A DNA stretch of 45,374 nucleotides, from positions 1 through 45,374 of the forward strand of contig UQOB01000003.1 in the NCBI GenBank assembly GCA_900542595.1, read 5' to 3'. The stretch comes from an uncultured Mollicutes bacterium. GTDB taxonomy: Bacteria; Bacillota_I; Bacilli_A; RFN20; CAG-826. The position numbers and the translations under genes were made by a program. Shown here in pieces: positions 23,905 to 31,479 of this stretch. Each line of letters opens with the position of its first letter. Position 1 is the stretch's first letter. Under the pieces are notes generated by a model, which saw nothing but the letters and a program-made list of their open reading frames with translations, did no database searches and was not told where the DNA came from.

Positions 23905-26388
23905 TTAATTGAAGTAAATGACCATGTTTCCTATAGAAATTCTTCCTTTATTCCTATCGGTATAACCTGTCATATTATTAAAGTGAGCATATATTCTAAA
24001 TTTAGTAGTTGGCTTATCAAATTTAATTGAATATGTTTTTTGATTTGTTCTATCAGTAGGCATATTAGCTTCTAGCAAATCTAGAGAATGATCCCAATCA
24101 TTAATACTATCATCCCAATAGTCAATGCTAGCTTCAGGATTATCGGCGGCATAATATCTTTCATCATCACTCCAGAAAGAAAGGTTAATGTCTATTCCAG
24201 TAACAGGCTTATCAAATTCAAATTCTAAATATGCTGTACCGAATCCTTCTTTTCTGGGACATAAATTTATATATTCATTTTCAATAAATCCTGTCCTTAG
24301 TCTTTTTGTATTAAATGTCACATCACCGATAGTAACTTCTTTCTCTTCTTCAGATGTACAATACCCTTCAGGGAAATCATATTCACCAGGAGAAATAGAC
24401 AAAGATTCATGTATTTGCAAAACTTCTAAGCCTGAACGATATGGTCCTGACTTAGGTTCTTCATTATGGTAACCAATAACAGAAACATAAACATAAGGAT
24501 ATGGTTCAAGAGTTAAATAAATGAAGTTCCATAGTTCCTGTCTAACTGTATATGTCACAACTGATTGATTCCCATTAACTGTAACATCAACGCTAGGAAT
24601 AGTACCAACTAATCTACCTTCATTTGAGAAAAACTGAATCTCAAACTCATTGTTTGGGTTATATGAACTTCCATTAGGATAAAACTTTATTTCTAATGGT
24701 TTATTTGGATCAGCAACAGAAGTAAAAGGAACAATCTCAGGTGATATTTGACTTTCTTCTAAAAGTTGACCACTAGCAGCAATATACTCTTGATAATTTG
24801 TTTCAAAATTCTTAACAAAATCAGTCAAAGTGTACATTTTATCTTTTAACGTTGTATCGAAGAACGTTTTAGTACCTAGTGAAACTTGATCCTTATCATC
24901 ATTATCAGAGTCATATAAGTTCCAAAGATACGCTATAACAGCATCTTCCTGACCTTCACCACTTTCTTTGCTACTAGGACTAAATCTATCGCCGTAATAA
25001 TCAATGTCAGATTTAATTGAGCTAGCATAAGAGATATTTGATAAATTTAAATTATCATAGGCAATCATAGCGAATGTAGTAGCCCAAGCCTCAGACCATG
25101 TTAATTCCATTGCGTATTCTTTTTGCTTTTTGTCATTTAAATGGTCTTTTGAAGAACTGTGAGTAGGATTATTCCATATAATTTCACCCAAACTGGCACC
25201 ATAAGTTCCCATTATATTTTCAACGTAATGACCATATTCGTGAATAATAGTGCCCCAATCGTTCCATCTATTTTTCTCTATTGCACAAAATGGTTTCCAA
25301 GAAAAAGATGTTACAGTTCCAGGATAAGCTACCAACAAAGGATATTTGTTTAATGGCATTCCGGCTGCGGAATTAGCAAAATTTTGAGCTTCAGTCATAG
25401 CTTGAGATATAGAAAAGGCGTTGTTAGCTAAATTGTCAGGGTCATGAGCAACACAAATATTAAAAGTTGTCGTAGAGTTGTTTTTAACATCAGAAATAAT
25501 GTCAGAACAACCATAATAGAAGTCAACAGTGAGAGCATTTAATACCCACTCTCTTCCTACACCAAAGGTTTTACCATCAGGGAAGAATCTAATAAAAGGA
25601 TCATATCCACCATTTTCAAAGAAATACCAATCATCAGCATTTTGAAATGTAAATGAGAAGTTACCATTGAGATCTGTATAAGTATAATCGAGATACTCTT
25701 CTAAAAACCAAATATCTTTATCATAAAGCTCAACACGAATATTTTTCAAAGGATGAGTGTTCATATTTTCATCTTGCCAAGTCAATTGTCCTTTGACAGT
25801 CACAGAATCATTACTTGAATTTGACGAAAAGGTAGAAATACCATAAGAAACTGAATTATCTTGAACTAAACTATGTTGCGTAAAATCATCATAGCTTTTA
25901 ACTACATCTTCCTCATCATATTCTCCAATTTCATCTGCATAATATTTCATTGAATCGAACCATGCATTATCTTCGCTTTCGGAAGAAACAAAAACTTTAT
26001 TTTGTTCTCTATATGCAAAAATCGGTTGAGAAATATTGGTTTCGTCCTCTAGTGTTGCAATTACATTAAGTTTCGAAATTTTAGAATTTGATTGAAGTAA
26101 TAGATTAAGTTTGCTTCCATTTATCAATTCGTCTTTAACTTGAACGTTTATATTATCAACAACATTAATTGTTTCAATCGCTTTATCATAAGACAGCTCG
26201 ATTTCAAAAATATCACCAACATCGTTTATACGACGCATTTTGATATTTGGTCTACTTGTTTCGCTAGTATTACTTTCACTAGTATTTTCAACTATTGGCG
26301 AGCCCTCATTTAGTGGAACTGATAATGTACTAGGTGTATTACCTATGCTCCCTAATACTGTTCCTAGCATCAATAATGTCTCAAGCAT
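23905..26388 (-). CDS. Secreted zinc metallopeptidase (HEYGH, gluzincin-like)
   Basis: 827 residues. A short hydrophobic N-terminus ('METLLMLGTVLGSIGNTPS', less the first Leu) may act as an export signal but lacks the usual positive charge. An N-terminal beta domain follows, then a carboxypeptidase-regulatory-like beta sandwich (about 190-245). The catalytic motif HEYGH is at 383-387 and a probable third zinc ligand is Glu433 in 'LTWSEAWATTF', the spacing expected for gluzincins. The C-terminal 350 residues are beta-rich, probably adhesive or carbohydrate-binding. It follows a lipoprotein gene and sits in a unit with its own promoter and terminator. It is not a structural phage protein; a lysogenic conversion role at the cell surface is likely. 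Confidence 0.8.
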   Translation of the reverse strand: MLETLLMLGTVLGSIGNTPSTLSVPLNEGSPIVENTSESNTSETSRPNIKMRRINDVGDIFEIELSYDKAIETINVVDNINVQVKDELINGSKLNLLLQSNSKISKLNVIATLEDETNISQPIFAYREQNKVFVSSESEDNAWFDSMKYYADEIGEYDEEDVVKSYDDFTQHSLVQDNSVSYGISTFSSNSSNDSVTVKGQLTWQDENMNTHPLKNIRVELYDKDIWFLEEYLDYTYTDLNGNFSFTFQNADDWYFFENGGYDPFIRFFPDGKTFGVGREWVLNALTVDFYYGCSDIISDVKNNSTTTFNICVAHDPDNLANNAFSISQAMTEAQNFANSAAGMPLNKYPLLVAYPGTVTSFSWKPFCAIEKNRWNDWGTIIHEYGHYVENIMGTYGASLGEIIWNNPTHSSSKDHLNDKKQKEYAMELTWSEAWATTFAMIAYDNLNLSNISYASSIKSDIDYYGDRFSPSSKESGEGQEDAVIAYLWNLYDSDNDDKDQVSLGTKTFFDTTLKDKMYTLTDFVKNFETNYQEYIAASGQLLEESQISPEIVPFTSVADPNKPLEIKFYPNGSSYNPNNEFEIQFFSNEGRLVGTIPSVDVTVNGNQSVVTYTVRQELWNFIYLTLEPYPYVYVSVIGYHNEEPKSGPYRSGLEVLQIHESLSISPGEYDFPEGYCTSEEEKEVTIGDVTFNTKRLRTGFIENEYINLCPRKEGFGTAYLEFEFDKPVTGIDINLSFWSDDERYYAADNPEASIDYWDDSINDWDHSLDLLEANMPTDRTNQKTYSIKFDKPTTKFRIYAHFNNMTGYTDRNKGRISIGNMVIYFN

Positions 26389-26400
26389 AAAAACCTCCTT

Positions 26401-26949
26401 TTAATAAATGAATTTAATACTATCATCCGATAAAAACTCAAAAGTTATAGACATACTACAAATAGAAGATGACTTACCTTCATAATTATCTGCAATAACA
26501 ATATCTAAATTTTGACTATTATTTTCTTTTAGAAATTGAAATAAAAAGCTAGGAATCTCGTAATTACGCTCAAAGGTAAAAGTTTTTCCATCAAAGGGAT
26601 CGTTTTTCACGAGAAAAGAATCGCTACAATATTTGTCTCCTGTGATTTCTTCTAGTAAATAAGTTTCTTCTAACTCCGATGATGTCTGAGCATTAAGCAA
26701 CAATGATACCTTAATGTGTTCACTACAAATTTCAGAAGAATAAGACTCGTAATGCCCAAAACCAATAGTGATAGGTATATCTTGCAAATAAGAGTATATA
26801 TCGGTTTCTGTTCTATAAGCAATCGCATCTCTTTTTTCGTATCCATCGTATTGATAACCATTAGAAAATCGCGGAGCGTTAGAGCAAGAACATAGCATTA
26901 TGGTTGAACAAAAGAGTGCCATCAAGAAATTTTTAGTCTTCACATTCAT
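26401..26949 (-). CDS. Lipoprotein, unknown function
   Basis: About 182 residues. An N-terminal signal with Lys residues and a hydrophobic core ends in the lipobox 'IMLCSC', so the mature protein should be anchored through a cysteine. The rest is beta-rich with no domain that I recognise. The start at ATG 26949 is chosen because upstream codons overlap a promoter-like sequence. It is followed after 12 bases by the secreted metallopeptidase; the pair may act together, as an anchor, inhibitor or substrate-binding partner (inference). Confidence 0.7.
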   Translation of the reverse strand: MNVKTKNFLMALFCSTIMLCSCSNAPRFSNGYQYDGYEKRDAIAYRTETDIYSYLQDIPITIGFGHYESYSSEICSEHIKVSLLLNAQTSSELEETYLLEEITGDKYCSDSFLVKNDPFDGKTFTFERNYEIPSFLFQFLKENNSQNLDIVIADNYEGKSSSICSMSITFEFLSDDSIKFIY

Positions 26950-26959
26950 CACCAATAAT

Positions 26960-26988
26960 ATTCTAGCAAGGGCATAACCAAGTTTCAA
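26960..26988 (-). promoter_or_regulatory. Promoter of the lipoprotein/metalloprotease unit
   Basis: Minus strand TTGAAA (26988-26983), a 17-base spacer and TAGAAT (26965-26960). A start point about seven bases further would leave almost no leader before the ATG at 26949. A second possible promoter (TTGACG at 27000-26995, 17 bases, TTATGC) would give a longer leader. Either supports independent transcription. Confidence 0.6.
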
Positions 26989-27079
26989 TGCATACGTCAA
27001 TATATTTGTCAAGACTTATGTAACCGCTTTTTTAAAAAATCTTAAATTCCAAAATATCTGGCTCGTATTTTTCGTGAGT

Positions 27080-27125
27080 CCCCCTTGCTCGGTACCCCAA
27101 GGCTAATTTAAAGGCTACCTGGGGG
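27080..27125. other. GC-rich dyad, candidate cos or structural element
   Basis: A 46-base GC-rich island in AT-rich DNA: CCCCC at the left, GGGGG at the right, a GGTACC palindrome at 27091-27096 and a direct repeat AAGGCTA within. On the minus strand CCCCAGG and CCTTGGGG can pair, but no T-run follows, so it is not a normal terminator. It lies just downstream of the HNH nuclease and its neighbour. HNH genes often flank cos sites in HK97-type phages, so a cos site is a reasonable hypothesis. Confidence 0.4.
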
Positions 27126-27141
27126 AGGGTTAAGGCATCAA

Positions 27142-27525
27142 TTATTTATATTTTTCGCCGAGTTTGTTAGCCCAGCTTTCAGTATAAAAGGAATAGTAAC
27201 TGATGTTATGCTTCTCTCTATACTTACTAAAAAATCCACACCAGATAAGACTTGGTAAGCCAATCACTAATGACCAAATAGGTCCTAGAATTAATGATTG
27301 AACTGTGTGTCCATATTCATGTTGGATAAGCTTTAAGTCATATGGTCTAGCAGTAAAGATAAACATCCCTAGACTAAGTGAACTGCCTAGCTTCCAAGTA
27401 GTAATTACTGCTCCATGAAAGACTCTATGGTTTCTTCTTACTAAAAATAAAAAGAGAATCAATCCTAGTAAGTTTTGGATGATTCCCCAAGTCCACTGAA
27501 CTAAATAAAATAAAAACTTCTTCAT
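27142..27525 (-). CDS. Membrane protein with HEYGH metalloprotease-like motif
   Basis: 127 residues. Hydrophobic segments lie at about 12-30 and 78-98. Between them HEYGH occupies 69-73 ('LKLIQHEYGHTVQSLILGP'), and 'YTESWANKLGEKY' follows at 115-127, so His69, His73 and Glu116 could bind zinc. The pattern is that of a small membrane-embedded peptidase of unknown target. It overlaps the HNH gene by 4 bases, so it is part of that operon. The same HEYGH...E(S/A)WA arrangement recurs in the large peptidase nearby. Confidence 0.7.
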   Translation of the reverse strand: MKKFLFYLVQWTWGIIQNLLGLILFLFLVRRNHRVFHGAVITTWKLGSSLSLGMFIFTARPYDLKLIQHEYGHTVQSLILGPIWSLVIGLPSLIWCGFFSKYREKHNISYYSFYTESWANKLGEKYK

Positions 27526-27857
27526 CTATTTTCTTCCTCCCTAACTTCAACTAAGTCACCCTCTTCATTCCATTTGTATTTTGGTAACTTACCATTAAAA
27601 CGACCATGCATTTTGTTATGGCATTCTTTACAAAGCAAGAGAAGGTTATCTAAGTTTAAAGCAATTGATGGATCGTCTACGTTATCAAGCGTTAAGTGTA
27701 TTTTATGATGGACCTCCGTCCCAGGCTTTCCACAGACTTCGCATCTTCCTTTTGCCCTTAAGATAACCTCTTCCCTCACCTTGTGCCAAACATCTGACTT
27801 ATAGAAGTTATGTAGACGCTTTGGCTGTAGCCTTCTTGAGCTCACTGACTTTTCCAT
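27522..27857 (-). CDS. HNH endonuclease
   Basis: 111 residues. The HNH core is clear: 'CEVCGKPGTEVHHKIHLT' followed by 'NLDNLLLLCKECHNKMHG', with two CxxC zinc knuckles and the catalytic HH pair. Phage HNH proteins of this type assist terminase in cutting packaged DNA. Its ATG lies 50 bases inside the end of the S-adenosylmethionine synthetase gene, with GGGAG upstream. Confidence 0.92.
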   Translation of the reverse strand: MEKSVSSRRLQPKRLHNFYKSDVWHKVREEVILRAKGRCEVCGKPGTEVHHKIHLTLDNVDDPSIALNLDNLLLLCKECHNKMHGRFNGKLPKYKWNEEGDLVEVREEENR

Positions 27858-28923
27858 CTACATTCTCCCAAGGATAAATGTCATTACCAAAGTGACCATA
27901 TTCCGCGAGTCTTTGATAAGAGATATCCTTTAATTTAAGTTCTTTTATAATGTTGCCTACTGAGAAATCAAAGTGATCATTAATGAGTTTTAAAAGCTCA
28001 TCATCACTAAGTTTTCCTGTTCCAAAAGTATCTATGCTTACGCTTACTGGACTTGCTACTCCAATCGAATAAGATACAGCTACTTCGCATCTATCAGCTA
28101 GTCCTGCATCTACAATTGACTTAGCAACAAATCTCGCATAATAAGCACCGCTTCTATCAACTTTGGTATAGTCCTTGCCACTGAAGGCTCCTCCACCGTG
28201 ATGAGCGACTCCACCATAAGTATCGACCATAAGTTTACGTCCTGTAAGTCCACTATCAGCATAAGGACCGCCTCTAAAGAACGCTCCTGTTGGATTAACT
28301 AAAATCTCAATACCATCAAGAGTAGAACCAAGTAAAGGAATCAAAACTTCTTCTTTAATGATTCTTTTTACTTCTTCAAGTTTTACTCCTTTTTTAGTTT
28401 GAGTACTTACTACAATTGTTTTGATATCTTTTGGCTTATTATCCTCATATCTAACAGTCACTTGGCACTTACCATCAGGCATAAGGACATCCATGTATTT
28501 TTCTTTTCTGATGTTTTCTACTGCCTTTGAAATATCTCTAGCAATCACATAAGGAAGAGGTAAGCACTCTTTTGTTTCATTAGTTGCAAAGCCATACATG
28601 ATTCCTTGGTCACCTGCCCCAAGCTTATCTACTCCTTTTGCTATATCCCAAGACTGAGTAGAAACTTTAGTGATAACAACAAAATTATCAAAGTAGCCAA
28701 TATCTCTTAAAACTCTTTTAGCTACTTTTTCTAAATTGACGTGAGCTTTAGAGGTAACCTCACCAAAGATAATGACTAGGTTATCCTTGATAGAACATTC
28801 AATCGCTACCCTTGAGTCTTTATCCCTAAGGAGATATTCATCTAAAATGGCATCGCTAATCTGATCACATAGCTTATCTGGATGCCCCCTAAAAACTGAT
28901 TCACAAGTTACATATTTATTCAT
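27808..28923 (-). CDS. metK: S-adenosylmethionine synthetase
   Basis: 371 residues, a full-length methionine adenosyltransferase making S-adenosylmethionine from methionine and ATP. The motifs are intact: GHPDK at 13-17, GAGDQGIMYG at 102-111 and GGGAFSGKD at 243-251. The start chosen is the ATG at 28923; an upstream in-frame TTG would add seven residues. It lies right after a phage DNA methyltransferase, which uses this cofactor, so it is probably an auxiliary gene that secures the methyl donor during infection. Its end overlaps the HNH gene. Confidence 0.96.
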   Translation of the reverse strand: MNKYVTCESVFRGHPDKLCDQISDAILDEYLLRDKDSRVAIECSIKDNLVIIFGEVTSKAHVNLEKVAKRVLRDIGYFDNFVVITKVSTQSWDIAKGVDKLGAGDQGIMYGFATNETKECLPLPYVIARDISKAVENIRKEKYMDVLMPDGKCQVTVRYEDNKPKDIKTIVVSTQTKKGVKLEEVKRIIKEEVLIPLLGSTLDGIEILVNPTGAFFRGGPYADSGLTGRKLMVDTYGGVAHHGGGAFSGKDYTKVDRSGAYYARFVAKSIVDAGLADRCEVAVSYSIGVASPVSVSIDTFGTGKLSDDELLKLINDHFDFSVGNIIKELKLKDISYQRLAEYGHFGNDIYPWENVDGKVSELKKATAKAST

Positions 28924-28944
28924 AATTGGTATTTTTCCTTTCAA

Positions 28945-30198
28945 TTAAAAAGGAGCCGAAGCTCCTGTGCTGTTTTCTTCAATGTTTAAGTCTTGATACC
29001 TTATCTTCTCTCCATCTCTTAAGACATAAACTTCATCACTTTTACCAACTTGAGCGATGTATCGCTTAACAGCAACATCAACAAACTTCTCTTCAAGCTC
29101 GATACCATAACAAGTTCTATTTGTTTGTTCACAAGCAATAAGTGTTGAAGCTGAGCCTAAGAAAGCATCAAATACTAAGTCTTTAGGTTTAGAACTTTGA
29201 GCCACAAGATAGGCAATCAATGGTACAGGTTTGCTTGATGGATGATTCCACCCTTCCGTAGTTGAATTTCTAATACTAGCAAAGTCAAAGCAAGCCTTCT
29301 GCTTTTGATCGCCATACCAGTGATGCTTTCCGTCCCTTCTCCAACCAAAGATTACAGGCTCAAAATTAAACTTCCAGTCCGTCCTCATTAAAGGCGTATG
29401 ATCTTTTCGCCAAACAAGTGATGCTCCAAGTTTAAAACCAGCATCTTCGAAGGCATCATAAAATATTCTAGATTGACTAGTCGCATAAAACTCATAGATA
29501 GAAGCATCATCACGCATTATTTCCTTTAGATTAGTAAAGGCTTTAAGTAAAAACTCGTAGGCTTCTTTACCTTTAAGATTGTCATTTTGAATTTTACCAC
29601 TTGCACTATCTAAATCCACGAAATACGGTGCATCCGTAACTACCAAATTGACTTTATTTCCATCTAAAACCCTTGCAAAAGTCTCTTTAATTGTCGAATC
29701 TCCACAAATTACTCTATGCTTTCCTAAAAACCATATATCGCCTTTTTTACTAAAAGCAGGTTTTTGAAGTTCCTCATCTACATCGAATTCATCTTCTTTG
29801 ACATTTTCTAAATCTTCAAGAGTAAAATCCTCAAACCCAAAATCACCCATATCTAAAGAAATGCCATCTAATTCTTGTTTTAGTTTTTCAAAGTCCCATT
29901 CAGATAATTCAGCAGTTTTATTATGGGCTAAAGCATAGGCTTTTCTTTGTTCATCGGTTAATTGGTCGAGTCTAATACAAGGCACTTCTTTATACCCTAG
30001 TTCTTTAAGGGCTAAGAGGCGACCATGTCCCTCCACTATGATATTTTTATCACTCCAAACACCAATAGGATCATTCATGCCAAAAGCCTCAATTGATTTC
30101 TTAATAGCTTCAACATCTGCTTTTTGGTGCTTTCTAGCATTATTTTCATAAGGAGTAATTTTATTTATATCTATGTATTCAATTCTAAGTTCACTCAT
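28945..30198 (-). CDS. ParB-domain / DNA methyltransferase fusion
   Basis: 417 residues. Residues 1-110 form a ParB-like domain with 'IIVEGHGRLLALKELGY'. Residues 160-400 form a DNA amino-methyltransferase of the beta order: motif IV as DAPY (189-192) precedes motif I 'DAFLGSAST' (344-352). Most relatives have DPPY, so the alanine is unusual. It should methylate adenine (N6) or cytosine (N4) in phage DNA, probably to evade restriction. It lies between the HTH small terminase and metK in one operon. Confidence 0.9.
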   Translation of the reverse strand: MSELRIEYIDINKITPYENNARKHQKADVEAIKKSIEAFGMNDPIGVWSDKNIIVEGHGRLLALKELGYKEVPCIRLDQLTDEQRKAYALAHNKTAELSEWDFEKLKQELDGISLDMGDFGFEDFTLEDLENVKEDEFDVDEELQKPAFSKKGDIWFLGKHRVICGDSTIKETFARVLDGNKVNLVVTDAPYFVDLDSASGKIQNDNLKGKEAYEFLLKAFTNLKEIMRDDASIYEFYATSQSRIFYDAFEDAGFKLGASLVWRKDHTPLMRTDWKFNFEPVIFGWRRDGKHHWYGDQKQKACFDFASIRNSTTEGWNHPSSKPVPLIAYLVAQSSKPKDLVFDAFLGSASTLIACEQTNRTCYGIELEEKFVDVAVKRYIAQVGKSDEVYVLRDGEKIRYQDLNIEENSTGASAPF

Positions 30199-30211
30199 TT
30201 ACTTTCCTCCA

Positions 30212-30751
30212 TTAAAGGCAAACATTACCGTCGTCAGTTTCGATATTTTCTTCATCTTCACTATCAGCACTTTGCCATTCTTCATCATTTGCTTTTTCTT
30301 TTTGTTCAGCCATAAAGGTCAAATCTTCGTATCTTTCGCTCCATTCCCTACCAAAATGTTTCGTTAAAAGATAAGTCAACGCTTTATAGTCAGGTCCAAC
30401 TTGCTTTTTTGTTCTATGAACTTTTTTAACTTGCTGACCACCTTTATCGACTATGTATTGGTCCTCTTCTACCATTTCATATCCAACTGCCTTTTTATAC
30501 ATGGCACTTGCTAAATCTTTTTTTAACTCATATTTAGCTTTGTCGATTGCTTCTTGAATATCTGGATGATCTTTTTTCATCGATGAGAATGTATTAGCGT
30601 TAATTTTCAAAACTCGACACATTTCCTTTTGTGAAACAAGTTTTTTTGCACATTCAGTGATAAAGGCTAATACCTCAGGGAGTTTTCCAGATTCAACCCA
30701 ATTTTTATAAATATCCGTTCCATAGATTCTTTTATTTTTTCTATTAGCCAC
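30212..30751 (-). CDS. HTH DNA-packaging protein / small terminase-like
   Basis: 179 residues. The HTH is 'QKEMCRVLKINANTFSSMKK', followed by 'DLASAMYKKAVGYEMVEEDQ' and 'GPDYKALTYLLTKHFGREWS', a pattern of small terminases in many Bacillota phages. The C-terminal tail is very acidic. The start is GTG at 30751, eight bases after GGAGG; an ATG overlapping the ribosome site would give only a three-codon peptide. It is the first gene after the repeat-rich region, the place where a small terminase would bind. Confidence 0.75.
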   Translation of the reverse strand: MANRKNKRIYGTDIYKNWVESGKLPEVLAFITECAKKLVSQKEMCRVLKINANTFSSMKKDHPDIQEAIDKAKYELKKDLASAMYKKAVGYEMVEEDQYIVDKGGQQVKKVHRTKKQVGPDYKALTYLLTKHFGREWSERYEDLTFMAEQKEKANDEEWQSADSEDEENIETDDGNVCL

Positions 30752-30775
30752 TCATGATTCCTCCTTTCTTTGCAT

Positions 30776-30812
30776 GAAAAAAGCCCACAGCATCTATTTT
30801 CACTATGGGCTC
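30776..30812 (-). terminator. Intrinsic terminator just upstream of the late operon
   Basis: Minus strand AGCCCATAG and CTGTGGGCT (one mismatch) flank a loop and are followed by six T residues. It lies only 25 bases before the first late gene, which has no room for a promoter in between. It could end a small transcript from the repeat region or be passed by antitermination. Confidence 0.75.
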
Positions 30813-30880
30813 AAAAATATAAGTTGCTCTAGATATAATTATCTATACTACCATTTTACCCTCTTGACATATTATTTCAA

Positions 30881-30930
30881 TGTTTCACTATGTGTCAGAG
30901 TGTTTCATCGTGTTTCAGAGTGTTCCAATT
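30881..30930. repeat. Five tandem 10-bp repeats, TGTTTCANNN
   Basis: Consecutive decamers TGTTTCACTA, TGTGTCAGAG, TGTTTCATCG, TGTTTCAGAG and TGTTCCAATT start at 30881, 30891, 30901, 30911 and 30921. A sixth degenerate unit (ATTATTTCAA) precedes them. The period of one helical turn puts every core on the same face of the DNA, as in cooperative protein-binding arrays. Confidence 0.85.
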
Positions 30931-30953
30931 TTTCAAAGCACCATTTTTTATTA

Positions 30954-31338
30954 AAGATTTTGTCTTTTAGGGCTTGTATACAGCTAAAAAGACATTATCT
31001 TCTTTTGCTTATCTCGTTAAAGACTTTCAAGGTATTAAACGTATTTCAAATTTAAGACAATGTCTTTTAAAAAATCTTTTACGTGCCTTTTGCTTAAATT
31101 TTTTAACGTATCAAACATATACCCTAACGTAAGACAAAATCTTTATAGTAATTTGCCACGTTAAATCGCGTTGAAAACTCTAACGTAAACACACGTAACC
31201 CCAATATTGCCAATAATAGCCCTATTTTTGCCTATTTTAAGACTAACGTAGATAAAACTTAAGACATTATCTTACCTAACGTACTACGTTAAAACTTTCT
31301 AACGTATTTAACGTATCGGCTAACGTAGACAATATCTC
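30954..31338. repeat. Scattered 13-bp palindromic motif AAGACAWWRTCTT
   Basis: Copies lie at 30954-30966 (reverse orientation), 30989-31001, 31054-31066 (perfect palindrome AAGACAATGTCTT), 31131-31143, 31261-31273 and a weaker one at 31326-31338. Two copies directly follow TAACGTA, making composite sites. The palindromic form suggests a dimeric DNA-binding protein. Confidence 0.8.
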
Positions 31339-31392
31339 TTTAAAAAGTCTTTACCTTAAATCACCTTAAATAAAACTAACGTATTTAACGTA
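31038..31392. repeat. Cluster of AACGTA motifs
   Basis: AACGTA occurs on the plus strand starting at 31038, 31105, 31126, 31182, 31245, 31278, 31301, 31310, 31322, 31378 and 31387, and as TACGTT at 31285. Near matches lie at 31158 and 31192. The 15-base unit AACGTATTTAACGTA occurs twice (31301-31315 and 31378-31392). Chance would give less than one copy of a given hexamer in this length. Confidence 0.88.
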
Positions 31393-31413
31393 GTGCCTAA
31401 AATACCGTAATTT

Positions 31414-31473
31414 ACAAAAAGAAAAGGCTATGTTGAATCACCTTAATTCGGTTTAACGACTCTAACATAGCCT
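31414..31473 (-). terminator. Terminator of the early operon
   Basis: Minus strand AGGCTATGTT and AACATAGCCT form a perfect 10-bp stem around a 29-base loop that can fold further, followed by TTTCTTTTTG. It begins just after the stop of the DUF1492-type gene. Confidence 0.8.
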
Positions 31474-31479
31474 AATTAT

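Larger units (their letters stand above)
30752..31479. other. Repeat-rich non-coding region between early and late operons
   Basis: 728 bases with no gene on either strand that I can support. It starts (right side) with the terminator of the early operon, holds three families of short repeats between about 30881 and 31392, and ends with another terminator just before the small-terminase gene. Such a location typically carries the late promoter and pac/cos-type sites, and may carry an origin. Confidence 0.75.

Noticed and set aside
30881..31392. CRISPR array
   Set aside because: Repeats are 6 to 13 bases long with irregular spacing and no uniform spacers; no cas genes.
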